Assembly (NCBI RefSeq): GCF_002292295.1
Contig: NZ_DBBS01000014.1
Coordinates: 95,247 to 159,246, forward strand
From: Sphingomonas sp. UBA978
GTDB taxonomy: Bacteria > Pseudomonadota > Alphaproteobacteria > Sphingomonadales > Sphingomonadaceae
Length of the DNA stretch: 64,000 bases
Direction of reading: 5' to 3'
A program made the translations under genes and the position numbers. Of this stretch, positions 8,354-17,567 are shown one piece after another. The notes under the pieces were generated by a model that was not told the origin of the DNA, did not search any database, and worked only from the letters and a program-made list of their open reading frames with translations. Positions within the stretch are counted from its first letter, which is position 1; the number at the start of each line of letters is the position of its first letter.

Positions 8354-9696
8354 CGACCGGCGCCCTGCCGCGCGGCATGCCCCGGTCGATTCAGGGGCGC
8401 ATGCTGCTGCTGTCCGCGATCGCGATCCTCGCCGCGCTGGGCATCGCCGGCTGGGCGATCGGCGGCGTGCTGGAACGCGTCGTGACCGAGGGGATCGACC
8501 GTCGGTTGGATGCGGAGATCGCGCTGCTCGCCAGCGTGGTGGACCGCGACGGCACCGTCGACCGCGCCGCGCTGGCGCAGCGCGCCGGCGTGCTGGAGGC
8601 GGGGCGCGGCTGGCGCTGGCGGATCGAGACGCCAGCGGGCGCAATCGGGTCGGCGGACGTGCCGCTGGGCCGCGAAGGACCGCATCCCCCCGGTCCCGGG
8701 CGGGAGGATGCGCGCGGGCCGGAGGCGATCGACGGCGATGATGCCCGCGGCCATGGCGTCCATGCGCGACGGCTGGTCATGGGGCGGGTGACGCTGTTCG
8801 CCGCCGCACCGCGCGCGGTGATCGCGCGGCCGCTGCGCGATGCGCTGGTGCCGCTGCTCGCGGCGCTCGCGATCCTCGCTGCGCTGCTGGCGGCGGCGAC
8901 CTGGGTGCAGTTGCGGCTGGGACTGCGCCCGCTCGACCGGATGCGCGCGCAGGTGGCGGCGATCCGGGCCGGGACGGCGTCGCGGATCGACGAGGACCAG
9001 CCGGTCGAGTTGCGCGGCCTCGCTGCCGAACTCAACGCGCTCGCCGCCGACCGCGAGGCGGCGCTGGCGACCGCGCGCCAGTCCGCGGCCAATCTGGCGC
9101 ATGCGCTCAAGACGCCGGTGGCGACGCTGGCGCTCGCCCTGCGCGACGATCCGGCAAAGGCGGCGCAGGTCGACCGAATCGACGCGACGATCCGCCATCA
9201 CCTGTCCCGCGCGCGCGCCGGGACGGTCGACGTGCGCGCGAGCACGCCGCTCGCCCCCGCGGTCGCCGATCTGGTGCAGGCGATCGGGCGGCTGCATGCG
9301 GCGCGTGGCCTAGCCATCGACACCGACGTCGCCGACGTCACCGCGGCGATGGACGCGCAGGATCTCGACGAACTGCTCGGCAACCTGCTCGACAATGCCG
9401 CGCGCCATGCCGCGACCGGCGTGCGCGTCTCGGCGCAGCCGCAGGCGGATGCGCGCTGGTTCGATCTGGTCGTCGCCGACGACGGACCGGGCATCCCCGC
9501 CGCCGAACGCGAACGGGTGACGCAGCCCGGCGTACGGCTCGACGAACGCGGCGAGGGCCATGGCTTCGGCCTCGCCATCGTCCGCGAACTCGCCGATCTG
9601 CACGGCGGCCGGCTGACGCTCGCCGAACGGCCCGGCGGCGGGCTGGCGGCGCGCGTCACCCTGCCCGCGCGGCACCAAATCGCTCCCGGTTCGTAA
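8350..9696 (+). CDS. Sensor histidine kinase (QseC-like)
   Basis: 448 residues. Two membrane segments (about 18-38 and 163-185) bracket a periplasmic region rich in Gly, Pro and acidic residues. HAMP follows, then HisKA with H251 in ANLAHALKTP, N-box NLLDNAARHA, G1 DDGPGIPAAE and G2 GHGFGLAIV. It starts at GTG 8350 overlapping the regulator stop. Partner of the 7694 regulator. The stimulus is not evident; the OB-fold periplasmic protein encoded divergently could influence it. Confidence 0.92.
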   Translation: MTTGALPRGMPRSIQGRMLLLSAIAILAALGIAGWAIGGVLERVVTEGIDRRLDAEIALLASVVDRDGTVDRAALAQRAGVLEAGRGWRWRIETPAGAIGSADVPLGREGPHPPGPGREDARGPEAIDGDDARGHGVHARRLVMGRVTLFAAAPRAVIARPLRDALVPLLAALAILAALLAAATWVQLRLGLRPLDRMRAQVAAIRAGTASRIDEDQPVELRGLAAELNALAADREAALATARQSAANLAHALKTPVATLALALRDDPAKAAQVDRIDATIRHHLSRARAGTVDVRASTPLAPAVADLVQAIGRLHAARGLAIDTDVADVTAAMDAQDLDELLGNLLDNAARHAATGVRVSAQPQADARWFDLVVADDGPGIPAAERERVTQPGVRLDERGEGHGFGLAIVRELADLHGGRLTLAERPGGGLAARVTLPARHQIAPGS

Positions 9697-9723
9697 CGCC
9701 TGTCGATCATCCGAAAGGTTTCC

Positions 9724-10827
9724 ATGAGCAACCCCGCGTTATTCCAGTCCGTCACCGTCGGGTCGCTGGCCCTGTCCAACCGCATCGTCATCGCGCCGAT
9801 GTGCCAATATTCCGCCGAGAACGGCTGCATGACCGACTGGCATCTGATCCACCTCGGCCATCTCGCGCTGTCCGGCGCCGGCCTGCTGACGATCGAGGCG
9901 AGCGCGGTCGTGCCGGAAGGGCGGATCACCCATGCCGACGTCGGCCTCTGGGACGATGCGACCGAGGCGGCGATGGCGCGCGTCATCGAATCGGTCCGGC
10001 GCCATTCCGACATGCCGATCGCGATCCAGTTGGCGCATGCCGGGCGCAAGGCATCGACCGACCTGCCGTGGAAGGGCGGCAAACAGCTCGCGCCCACGCA
10101 TGCCGACGGCTGGCAGACGGTCGCGCCCTCCGCGCAGCCCTTCGCCGAGGCTGAGAACGCCCCGGTCGCGCTGACCGCCGACGATCTCAAGGCGCTGTGC
10201 GACGCCTTTGCCGAATCGGCGCGGCGGGCGGCGCGGCTCGGCATCGACGCGGTGCAATTGCATGGCGCGCACGGCTATCTGCTGCACCAGTTCCTCTCGC
10301 CCCTCTCCAACCGTCGTGACGACGAGTATGGCGGCAGCCTCGACAATCGCATGCGTTTCCCGCTCGCGGTGTTCGACGCCGTCCGCGCCGCCTTTCCGGC
10401 GGACCGGCCGGTGACGATGCGCGTGTCGGGCAGCGACTGGGTCGAAGGCGGCTGGGACGCCGAACAGACCGTCGCCTTCGCACAGGCGCTGGAGGAACGC
10501 GGTTGCGCGGCGATCCATGTGTCGAGCGGCGGGCTCGACCCGCGACAGGATATCCCGGTCGGGCCGAGCTATCAGGTGCCGCTGGCGCGCGCGGTCAAAC
10601 AGGGGTGCGGCCTGCCGGTGGTCGCGGTCGGCCTCATCACCGATTACGATCAGGCGGAGGCGATCGTCGGCACCGGCGATGCCGACATGATCGCGCTCGC
10701 CCGCACCATCCTCTACGATCCGCGCTGGCCGTGGCATGCCGCCGCGCACCTCGGTGCGAAGGTCAAGGCGCCGAACCAGTATCTCCGCTCTCAGCCGCGC
10801 CAGTATCGCGACCTGTTCGACGTCTGA
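9724..10827 (+). CDS. NADH:flavin oxidoreductase, Old Yellow Enzyme (YqjM/XenA class)
   Basis: 367 residues. The N-terminus NRIVIAPMCQYSAENG has the cysteine characteristic of the thermophilic-like YqjM/XenA class, and HGAHGYLLHQFLSP and NRRDDEYGGS are the FMN/substrate-binding hallmarks of the family. These TIM-barrel FMN enzymes use NAD(P)H to reduce activated C=C bonds of enals, enones and nitro compounds in the cytoplasm. GAAAGG precedes the ATG. It follows the kinase gene on the same strand. Physiological substrate cannot be told. Confidence 0.92.
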   Translation: MSNPALFQSVTVGSLALSNRIVIAPMCQYSAENGCMTDWHLIHLGHLALSGAGLLTIEASAVVPEGRITHADVGLWDDATEAAMARVIESVRRHSDMPIAIQLAHAGRKASTDLPWKGGKQLAPTHADGWQTVAPSAQPFAEAENAPVALTADDLKALCDAFAESARRAARLGIDAVQLHGAHGYLLHQFLSPLSNRRDDEYGGSLDNRMRFPLAVFDAVRAAFPADRPVTMRVSGSDWVEGGWDAEQTVAFAQALEERGCAAIHVSSGGLDPRQDIPVGPSYQVPLARAVKQGCGLPVVAVGLITDYDQAEAIVGTGDADMIALARTILYDPRWPWHAAAHLGAKVKAPNQYLRSQPRQYRDLFDV

Positions 10828-10899
10828 CGGTCAATTGTCCGACTAGACGAATCCTGTTTGGCGTTGGATGAAGCGCGGCCACGACGAGAGGATGCCCGC

Positions 10900-11772
10900 A
10901 TGACCGACCATAATGTCCGAACCCTGTTGCCCGTACAGGCGATGCTGGGCGAGGGGCCGGTCTGGATCGGGCGCGATGCCGCTCTGTGGTTCGTCGACAT
11001 CAAGAGCCGGCACATCCACCGCGTCGATCCGGCGACCGGCGCGGCGCGGCGCTGGGATGCGCCGGATCAGGTCGGCTGGGTGCTGCCGGGCGCCGACGGC
11101 GGCATGGTCGCGGGGCTGCGGACGGGGTTGCACCGGTTCGATCCTGCCGACGGCAGCTTCGCCCCGATCGGCCGGCCAGAGGGCGACCCCGCCGGCAACC
11201 GCCTCAACGATGCGGCGACCGATGGCGCGGGCCGGATCTGGTTCGGGACGATGGACGATGCCGAAACCGACGCGAGCGGACGGCTGTACCGCTATGCCGA
11301 CGGCGCAATCGTCGACAGCGGCCTCGCGCCGGTGTGCATCACCAACGGCCCGGCGATCTTCGAAACCATGCTATACCACACGGATACGCTCGCCCGGACG
11401 ATCTGGCGCGCGACGATCCGCGACGACGGCACGCTCGGCGCGGCGGAACGGTTCGTCACGATCGAGGACGGCGCCGGCCATCCCGACGGGTCGGTCGTCG
11501 ATGCCGATGGTTGCCTGTGGGTTGCGCTGTGGGGCGGCTGGGGCGTGCGGCGCTATGACCCCGCCGGCGTGCTGATGGGCAGGGTGGACCTGCCCGCGTC
11601 GAACATCACCAAGATTGCCTTTGGCGGCGACGACCTGCGCACCGCCTTCGCGACCAGCGCGCGCAAGGGCCTCGACGCCGCGGCGCTGGCGGCGCAGCCC
11701 GAGGCGGGCAACGTCTTCGCCTTCGACCCCGGCGTCACCGGCCTCGCGGTGACGCCGGTCGCGCTGGCCTGA
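10900..11772 (+). CDS. SMP-30/gluconolactonase-family sugar lactonase
   Basis: 290 residues from the ATG at 10900, which has GAGAGGA upstream; the open frame runs further 5' to 10858. SMP-30 propeller signatures: the metal ligand glutamate in LGEGPVW, NRLNDAATDGAGRIWFGTMD, and HPDGSVVDADGCLWVALWGG. These enzymes hydrolyse aldonolactones to aldonic acids. The convergent neighbour is a ketoglutarate semialdehyde dehydrogenase, four bases away. That pair fits an oxidative pentose/uronate pathway, for example hydrolysis of galactaro- or arabinonolactone. The exact lactone is inferred. Confidence 0.88.
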   Translation: MTDHNVRTLLPVQAMLGEGPVWIGRDAALWFVDIKSRHIHRVDPATGAARRWDAPDQVGWVLPGADGGMVAGLRTGLHRFDPADGSFAPIGRPEGDPAGNRLNDAATDGAGRIWFGTMDDAETDASGRLYRYADGAIVDSGLAPVCITNGPAIFETMLYHTDTLARTIWRATIRDDGTLGAAERFVTIEDGAGHPDGSVVDADGCLWVALWGGWGVRRYDPAGVLMGRVDLPASNITKIAFGGDDLRTAFATSARKGLDAAALAAQPEAGNVFAFDPGVTGLAVTPVALA

Positions 11773-11776
11773 GCCC

Positions 11777-13348
11777 TTACTGCTCGCGCGTGCCGTCGAT
11801 GCGGCGGGCGATGCCCCAGGCGTTGGCGTCGTCCAGCCCCGCGGGCAGCAGCGCCGGCGCGAGGTTCTGGAAGCAGACCGGGCGCAGGAAGCGCGCGATC
11901 GCCAGCGTGCCGACCGAAGTCGTGCGCCCGTCGCTGGTCGCCGGGAACGGCCCGCCATGGACCATCGCCGGCGCGACTTCGACACCGGTCGGCCAGCCGT
12001 TGGCGAGGATGCGGCCGACGCGGCGCGCGACGACCGGGACCAGCGCTGCGGCATCGGCCTCGTCGGCCGGGTCCATCTGCAGGGTCGCGGTCAACTGGCC
12101 CTCGAGTCCCGCGATCACCGCCGCGATCTCGCGCATGTCGCGGCAGCGGACGACCACGGAGGACGATCCGAACACCTCGTGGCCGAGCGCGGTATCGGCG
12201 AGGAACGCCTGCGCGTCCGTCTCGAACACCGCGCCCACCGCCTGGTTGACGCCCTCGCCGACCTTGCCGCGTGCCACGGTGCGTACCGCATCATGGCCGG
12301 CGAGCGCGTCGACGCCCTTCTCGAAGCTGGCATGGATGCCCGGCGACAGCATCGTCGCCGGCGCGGCCTCGGTCATCGCCGTGGCGGCGGCGGCGACGAA
12401 CGCGTCGAGGTCGGGGCCATCGATCGCCAACACCAGCCCGGGGTTGGTGCAGAACTGGCCCGCGCCCATCGTCAGCGACGCGACGAATTCCTTGCCCAGC
12501 GCCTCGCCACGCGCGGCGAGCGCGGCGGGGAAGAGGATGACCGGGTTGATGCTCGACATCTCGGCATAGACCGGGATCGGTTCGGGCCGTTCGGACGCGA
12601 TGCGGACGAGCGCGAGGCCGCCGGCGCGCGAGCCGGTGAAGCCGACCGCCTGGATGCGCGGATCGGCGACCAGCGCGCCGCCCAGCGCATTGGTCTCGCC
12701 GGGCAGATAGGAGAAGACGCCCGCGGGCAGGCCGGCGTCCGCCACCGCCTGCCGGATCGCGCGTGCGACCAGCTCGCCGGTGCCGGGATGCGCCGGATGG
12801 CCCTTCACCACCACCGGGCAGCCGGCGGCGAGCGCCGAGGCGGTGTCGCCGCCTGCCACCGAGAAGGCGAGCGGGAAGTTGGACGCGCCGAACACCGCGA
12901 CCGGGCCGATCGCAAGGTTGATGCGGCGCAGGTCGGGCCGGGGCAGCGGCGCGCGCTCGGGCAGCGCCGGATCGATCGTCGCGTCGAGGAAATCGCCCTG
13001 CCGTACGACACCGGCGAACAGCCGAAGCTGGCCAACGGTTCGGCCGCGTTCGCCCTCCAGCCGGGCGCGGGGCAGGCCGCTCTCGCTCATCGCGCGCACG
13101 ATCAGGTCGTCGCCGATCGCGAGGATGTTGGCGGCGATTCCCTCGAGGAAGGCGGCGCGTGCCTCAAGGTCGGTCGCGGCATAGGCGGGGAAGGCCGCCT
13201 CGGCGAGCGCGCACGCCTCGGCGACCGCATCGGTGCCGGCCGATGAGAAATCGGGGGAGAGCGTTTCGCCGGTCGCGGGATTGACCGCGGTGAACCGGTC
13301 GGTGGCCTGGCGTGCTTCGCCGCCGATCAGCAGGGCGCCGTCGATCAT
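11777..13348 (-). CDS. Alpha-ketoglutarate semialdehyde dehydrogenase
   Basis: 523 residues, an NAD(P)-dependent aldehyde dehydrogenase. The catalytic cysteine lies in [13 protein letters not shown] and the cofactor/oxyanion segment includes [17 protein letters not shown]. The long form with GQFCTNPG and the C-terminal [17 protein letters not shown] is the type found in 2,5-dioxovalerate dehydrogenases, which end the oxidative uronate, arabinose and hydroxyproline pathways by making 2-oxoglutarate. Context with pectin-type PL22 genes and a sugar lactonase supports uronate use. It is divergent from a TonB receptor; shared 11-base repeats lie between them. Confidence 0.92.
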   Translation of the reverse strand: MIDGALLIGGEARQATDRFTAVNPATGETLSPDFSSAGTDAVAEACALAEAAFPAYAATDLEARAAFLEGIAANILAIGDDLIVRAMSESGLPRARLEGERGRTVGQLRLFAGVVRQGDFLDATIDPALPERAPLPRPDLRRINLAIGPVAVFGASNFPLAFSVAGGDTASALAAGCPVVVKGHPAHPGTGELVARAIRQAVADAGLPAGVFSYLPGETNALGGALVADPRIQAVGFTGSRAGGLALVRIASERPEPIPVYAEMSSINPVILFPAALAARGEALGKEFVASLTMGAGQFCTNPGLVLAIDGPDLDAFVAAAATAMTEAAPATMLSPGIHASFEKGVDALAGHDAVRTVARGKVGEGVNQAVGAVFETDAQAFLADTALGHEVFGSSSVVVRCRDMREIAAVIAGLEGQLTATLQMDPADEADAAALVPVVARRVGRILANGWPTGVEVAPAMVHGGPFPATSDGRTTSVGTLAIARFLRPVCFQNLAPALLPAGLDDANAWGIARRIDGTREQ

Positions 13349-13419
13349 GGAAATACCTCTCGCGGAATGTCTGTTGGTAAATGTCGGACGAATATTAGGC
13401 GCTGGCGCTGCTTACGACA

Positions 13420-13500
13420 ATGGTAGCGTTATCCGGGGCCGCGGCGCGCCCGCCGCCTGCGTATCGCGTGCGGCTATCCGATCGGACCGATGGTAGCGTT
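13420..13500. promoter_or_regulatory. Pair of identical 11-base motifs in a divergent promoter region
   Basis: ATGGTAGCGTT occurs at 13420-13430 and again at 13490-13500, exactly 70 bases apart, in the 184-base region between the divergent semialdehyde dehydrogenase and TonB receptor genes. The motif resembles half of a LacI-family type operator (GGTAGCG-like). It could be the site of a regulator of the sugar-acid genes. No matching regulator gene lies in the window. Confidence 0.4.
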
Positions 13501-13532
13501 GCGGCGCGCGCGAAAACCGGCATGGAGGGCGG

Positions 13533-15557
13533 ATGCGCTATCTCCCCCTCGTCGCCCTGATCCTCGCCAGTCCCGCCCTTGCCCAGATCCAGACCACCGG
13601 CCCCGACATCGTCGTCACCGGTCGCGGCCTGTCCGCCTCGCCGGGCGAGCGCGCCTTCGACGTCGTCACCATCGATCGCGACCGGCTGCAGGCGAACGCG
13701 AGCCAGCGGCTCGAGAGCGTGCTTGCCGACGTCGCCGGCCTCCAGCAATTCCGCCGTTCGGACAGCCGCAGCGCCAATCCGACCAGCCAGGGCATCACCT
13801 TGCGTGGCATCGGCGGCAATGCGTCGAGCCGCGCGCTGCTGATCCTCGACGGCGTGCCGCAGGCCGATCCGTTCGGCGGCTGGGTCGCGTTTCCGGCCTA
13901 TGCCACCGGCCGGCTGGGGCAGGTGCGGGTGACGCGCGGCGGCGGCAGCGGCTATTTCGGGCCGGGTGCGCTGGCCGGCACGATCCAGCTAGACAGCGCC
14001 ACGCCCGACCAGCTCGCGCCGCTGGAGGCGAGCGCCTTTTACGGCAGCCGCGATTCGGTCGAGGCGCAGGGATCGGCGGCGCTGGTCCGCGAGGGCGGCT
14101 TCGCGACGCTGTCGGCGGCCTATGCGCGCGGCGACGGCTTCGTGCCGACGGTGGCGGCCAGCCGCGGCCCGGTCGACCGGCCGGCGCCCTATGAACAGGC
14201 ATCGGGCGCCCTGCGCACGGTGGTGACGATCGCGCCGGCGACAGAGATACAGGCCAATGTCAGCGCCTTCACCGACCGCCGCGAGCGCGGCACCGCCTTC
14301 ACCGCCAACCGGTCGCAGGGGGCGGACGCCAGCCTGCGGCTAGTCGGGCGCGGTCGCTGGGGCTGGTCGGCGCTCGCCTATCTCCAGACGCGCGCCTTCG
14401 CGTCGGGCTTCGCCAGCGTCAACGCGGCGCGCACCACGGTCGGCCAGTCGCTGAACCAGTATAACACCCCGGCCACCGGCCTCGGCGCGCGGCTGGAGGT
14501 GCAGCCCCCGGTTGGCAGCGCGGTCGACCTGCGGCTCGGTGCGGATATCCGTGATGTCTCGGGCAAGACGCAGGAGCTGTTCACCTTCGTCAACGCCAGC
14601 CCGACCCGGCGGCGCGAGGCGGGCGGGTCGACCCGCACCAACGGCCTGTTCGCCGATGGCAGCGTCGCGCTGGGCAGGCTGACGCTGACCGGCGCGGCGC
14701 GGGTCGACTGGTGGCGCATCGACGGCGGCTATCTCAGCGAACGGCCGATCGCGGGCGGCGCGGCGCTGACCGACAGCCGCTTCGGGGATCGCGACGGCAG
14801 CGCCTTCACCGGGCGGGTCGGCGCGGCATGGCAGCCGCTGGACGCGGTGACGCTGCGCGCGGCGGGCTATCGCGGCTGGCGGCTGCCGACGCTCAACGAA
14901 CTCTATCGCCCGTTCCGCGTCGGCAACGACGTCACCGCGGCGAATGCGGCGCTGGCACCGGAGCGGCTGACCGGGATCGAGGGCGGGGTGACGCTGACTC
15001 CGTTTGCGGGCGCCAGCCTGGCGGCGACGCTGTTCCACAACCGGCTGGACGATGCGATCGCGAACGTGACGCTGTCGTCGACGCCGACCAGCGCGTCGCG
15101 CGTGCGCCGCAATCTCGATGCGATCCGCTCGACCGGGGTGGAGGTCGATGCCGCCTACCGGTTCGGCGCGTTCAGCGCGCTGGCCTCGTGGAGCCATGTC
15201 GATGCGCGGGTGAAGGCGTCGGGCGCGGCGGCGACGCTCGACCGCCTGCGCCCGGCGCAGACGCCGCGCGACGCGGTGTCGGGCACGCTCGGCTGGCGGC
15301 AGGACGCGGCGGCCCTGTCGGCGACGCTGCGTCATGTCGCGCGCCAGTTCGACGACGACCAGAACAGCCGCAGCCTCGCCCCCGCGACGACGCTGGACGG
15401 CTTCGCCGCGCTGCCCGTGACCCGCGTCCTGACGATCGAGGCGCGCGCCGAGAACGTCCTCGACGCCCGGGTCGAGGCGGGGATCAGCGGCGCCAGCATC
15501 GTCGAACGCGCCGCGCCGCGGACCCTGTGGATCGGCGTGCGCGCGAAGATCGGCTGA
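13533..15557 (+). CDS. TonB-dependent receptor (vitamin B12/siderophore type)
   Basis: 674 residues. Signal peptide MRYLPLVALILASPALAQ, TonB box/plug start DIVVTGRGLSAS, plug motifs GITLRGIGGNASSRALLILD and GGGSGYFGPGALAGTIQLDS, then a barrel with the receptor signature GYRGWRLPTLNELYRPF (FRAPSL-like). GGAGGG precedes the ATG. It heads a same-strand set with a binding lipoprotein, permease and ATPase, giving a full outer-to-inner membrane uptake route for a metal chelate or corrinoid. No cobalamin riboswitch box was found upstream, so the ligand stays open. Confidence 0.9.
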   Translation: MRYLPLVALILASPALAQIQTTGPDIVVTGRGLSASPGERAFDVVTIDRDRLQANASQRLESVLADVAGLQQFRRSDSRSANPTSQGITLRGIGGNASSRALLILDGVPQADPFGGWVAFPAYATGRLGQVRVTRGGGSGYFGPGALAGTIQLDSATPDQLAPLEASAFYGSRDSVEAQGSAALVREGGFATLSAAYARGDGFVPTVAASRGPVDRPAPYEQASGALRTVVTIAPATEIQANVSAFTDRRERGTAFTANRSQGADASLRLVGRGRWGWSALAYLQTRAFASGFASVNAARTTVGQSLNQYNTPATGLGARLEVQPPVGSAVDLRLGADIRDVSGKTQELFTFVNASPTRRREAGGSTRTNGLFADGSVALGRLTLTGAARVDWWRIDGGYLSERPIAGGAALTDSRFGDRDGSAFTGRVGAAWQPLDAVTLRAAGYRGWRLPTLNELYRPFRVGNDVTAANAALAPERLTGIEGGVTLTPFAGASLAATLFHNRLDDAIANVTLSSTPTSASRVRRNLDAIRSTGVEVDAAYRFGAFSALASWSHVDARVKASGAAATLDRLRPAQTPRDAVSGTLGWRQDAAALSATLRHVARQFDDDQNSRSLAPATTLDGFAALPVTRVLTIEARAENVLDARVEAGISGASIVERAAPRTLWIGVRAKIG

Positions 15558-15622
15558 TCGGGGTCGTTCCATCACCCCAGGCCGCACCGTCGGGGCGACG
15601 ATCGATCGCAGGAGACGATGTG

Positions 15623-15759
15623 GTTCGCGCGGAGGCGCGGAGGACGCGGAGGCGTATCGCGCGCGGCAGCGTGGTCCTGTCCTCTCCACGGCTGGATGGG
15701 GAAGGGCTGCCGATCCGGCTGGCGCAACACCTCCGCGTCCTCCGCGCCTCTGCGCGAAC
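15623..15759. repeat. Large inverted repeat with 30-base arms
   Basis: Left arm 15623-15652 and right arm 15730-15759 are inverted copies matching at 29 of 30 positions; the arms are made of GCGGAGG-type units repeated every 9-10 bases. It sits in the 256-base gap between the TonB receptor and the binding-protein gene, and nothing else is visible in that gap. Related arms occur at 36541, 60469-60596 and 60634. The transcript would fold into a long stem, which may limit read-through into the ABC genes. Confidence 0.85.
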
Positions 15760-15813
15760 ACCTGCCCGCCAGAATGCTTGCCATCCTTCGCCGGGTGAGG
15801 AACACACGCCGCC

Positions 15814-16614
15814 GTGGTCTTCCGTTCCTGTCTGCCTCTTGCGCTGATGACGCTTGCCGCCTGTGCGGCGCCGCCGCGGCAGGGGGGTATCGTGTCGACC
15901 AATCCGTGTGCCGATGCGATCCTCGCGACGATCGCGCCCGGCCGGCTGGCGGCGATCAGCCATTATTCGCACGATCCCGGCGCGACCTCGCTGCCGCTCG
16001 CCGTCGCCCGGCGCTATCCGGCGGTGGCGGGAACGGCGGAGGAGGTGATCGCGCGCCACCCCGATCTGGTCGTCACCGACATCTTCGCCCCCGCCGCGAC
16101 GCGCGAGGCCTATGCCCGCGCCGGCCTGACCGTGCTGACGCTGGACGCCCCCGCGACGATCTCGGCGAGCGAGGCGCAGGTGATCGCCATCGCGAAGGCC
16201 GCCGGCGTCCCCGCCCGCGGCGCGGCGCTGGTCCGCGCGATCGAGACCGCGGTGCCGCCCGCGCACGGGGCAAGGCCGCCGGTGCTGCTGTTCATCGCCG
16301 GCGACCTTGCGAACGGCGGCGGCACCTTGCTCGACGATCTGCTGGCCCGCGCCGGGCTGCGCAACGCCGCCACCGATTACGGGCTCGCCTTCACCGGCAC
16401 GCTGCCGATCGAGACGATCGCGGCGCATCCACCGCGCGCGATCCTCAGCGACGGCGACGGCCGCACCGCCGACCTGCGCCGCCGCATCCTCGCACGCAGC
16501 GGTGCGGCGACGGTCGAGGTCGCCTTTCCGCACGCACTGATGAATTGCGGCGGGCCGGCGATCGTCCCGGCGCTGCGCCGGCTGACCGCGATCCGCACGG
16601 CGCTGACGTCGTGA
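15814..16614 (+). CDS. BtuF/FecB-type periplasmic substrate-binding lipoprotein
   Basis: 266 residues. Lipoprotein signal with lipobox LAAC (C17). The sequence IVSTNPCADAILATIAPGRL, SHDPGATS and IARHPDLVVTD is typical of class III (helical-backbone) binding proteins for B12, heme or siderophores. Start GTG at 15814 gives the shortest sensible lipoprotein signal. It overlaps the permease gene by four bases (GTGA). Works with the permease, ATPase and the 13533 receptor. Confidence 0.85.
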   Translation: MVFRSCLPLALMTLAACAAPPRQGGIVSTNPCADAILATIAPGRLAAISHYSHDPGATSLPLAVARRYPAVAGTAEEVIARHPDLVVTDIFAPAATREAYARAGLTVLTLDAPATISASEAQVIAIAKAAGVPARGAALVRAIETAVPPAHGARPPVLLFIAGDLANGGGTLLDDLLARAGLRNAATDYGLAFTGTLPIETIAAHPPRAILSDGDGRTADLRRRILARSGAATVEVAFPHALMNCGGPAIVPALRRLTAIRTALTS

Positions 16615-17567
16615 GCCGTCCGTTTCGCCTTGTCCTCCTCGCCGCGCTGGTCGTGATCGGGTTCGCGCTGTCGCTCGCGGCGGGCAAGCAATGGCTGCCA
16701 TGGGGCGATCCGGCCGCCACCGCGATCTTCGTCGAGCTGCGCCTGCCGCGCGCGGTGCTCGGCCTGCTGCTCGGCGCATTCCTCGGGCTTAACGGGGCGG
16801 TGCTGCAGGGCTTCCTGCGCAATCCGCTCGCCGATCCGGCGGTGGTCGGCGTCTCGTCCTGCGCCGCCTTCGGCGCGGTCGCCGCGATCCTCTATGCCGG
16901 TGCGACCAGCCTCGGCCTGTTCGGCGCGGCGATGGCGGGGGCGCTGGCGGCGATGGCGTTGCTGGTCGCGCTGACGTGGCGTGGCGCGGATGCGGTGACG
17001 TTCGTGCTCGCCGGCACCGTGCTGTCGAGCCTCGCCGGCGCGCTCACCGCCTTCCTGATCGCGATCGCACCCAATCCCTATGCGGTGGCAGGCGTGATCG
17101 ACTGGCTGATGGGCGCGCTGACCGACCGCGGCCTCGCCGACCTCGCCCGCGCCGCGCCGTTCCTCGTTCTGGGCGGCGTGCTGCTCGCCTTCGCCGGGCC
17201 GGGGCTCGATGCGCTGACGCTGGGCGAGGACGTTGCGCGCTCGCTCGGGATGCGCATCGGGCGGGTGCAGGCGCTGGTCGTGCTCGGAACCGGGCTCGGC
17301 GTCGGCGCGGGCGTCGCGGCGACGGGGGTGATCGGCTTCTTCGGGCTGGTCGTGCCGCATATGCTGCGCCCGCTCTTCGGTCATCGTCCGTCCGCGCTGC
17401 TGCTCCCGAGTGCGCTCGGCGGTGCGGCGCTGGTGCTGCTGGCCGACAGCCTGTGCCGCCTCGCGCCGGGCGCGAGCGAGGTGCGGCTGGGCGTGGCGAT
17501 GGCGTTGCTCGGCGCGCCCTTCTTCCTTGCCCTGCTGCTCCGCCACCGGAACCGCGCATGGATCTGA
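16611..17567 (+). CDS. FecCD/BtuC-family ABC transporter permease
   Basis: 318 residues from GTG 16611, which overlaps the binding-protein stop. About eight to ten membrane helices. Family motifs: RLPRAVLGLLLGAFLGLNGA near the N-terminus, LQGFLRNPLADPAVVGVSSC, and GVIGFFGLVVPHMLRPLFGH near the C-terminus. Inner-membrane channel for iron-chelate, heme or cobalamin import. Overlaps the ATPase gene by 10 bases. I count strong similarity to BtuC/FecD/HmuU; no motif seen here separates them. Confidence 0.92.
   Translation: MSRPFRLVLLAALVVIGFALSLAAGKQWLPWGDPAATAIFVELRLPRAVLGLLLGAFLGLNGAVLQGFLRNPLADPAVVGVSSCAAFGAVAAILYAGATSLGLFGAAMAGALAAMALLVALTWRGADAVTFVLAGTVLSSLAGALTAFLIAIAPNPYAVAGVIDWLMGALTDRGLADLARAAPFLVLGGVLLAFAGPGLDALTLGEDVARSLGMRIGRVQALVVLGTGLGVGAGVAATGVIGFFGLVVPHMLRPLFGHRPSALLLPSALGGAALVLLADSLCRLAPGASEVRLGVAMALLGAPFFLALLLRHRNRAWI

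Noticed and set aside
13349..13532. Cobalamin riboswitch before the TonB receptor/BtuFCD-like genes
   Set aside because: No B12-box (GCCACTG-like) or the usual stem set seen by eye, and the gap is short.
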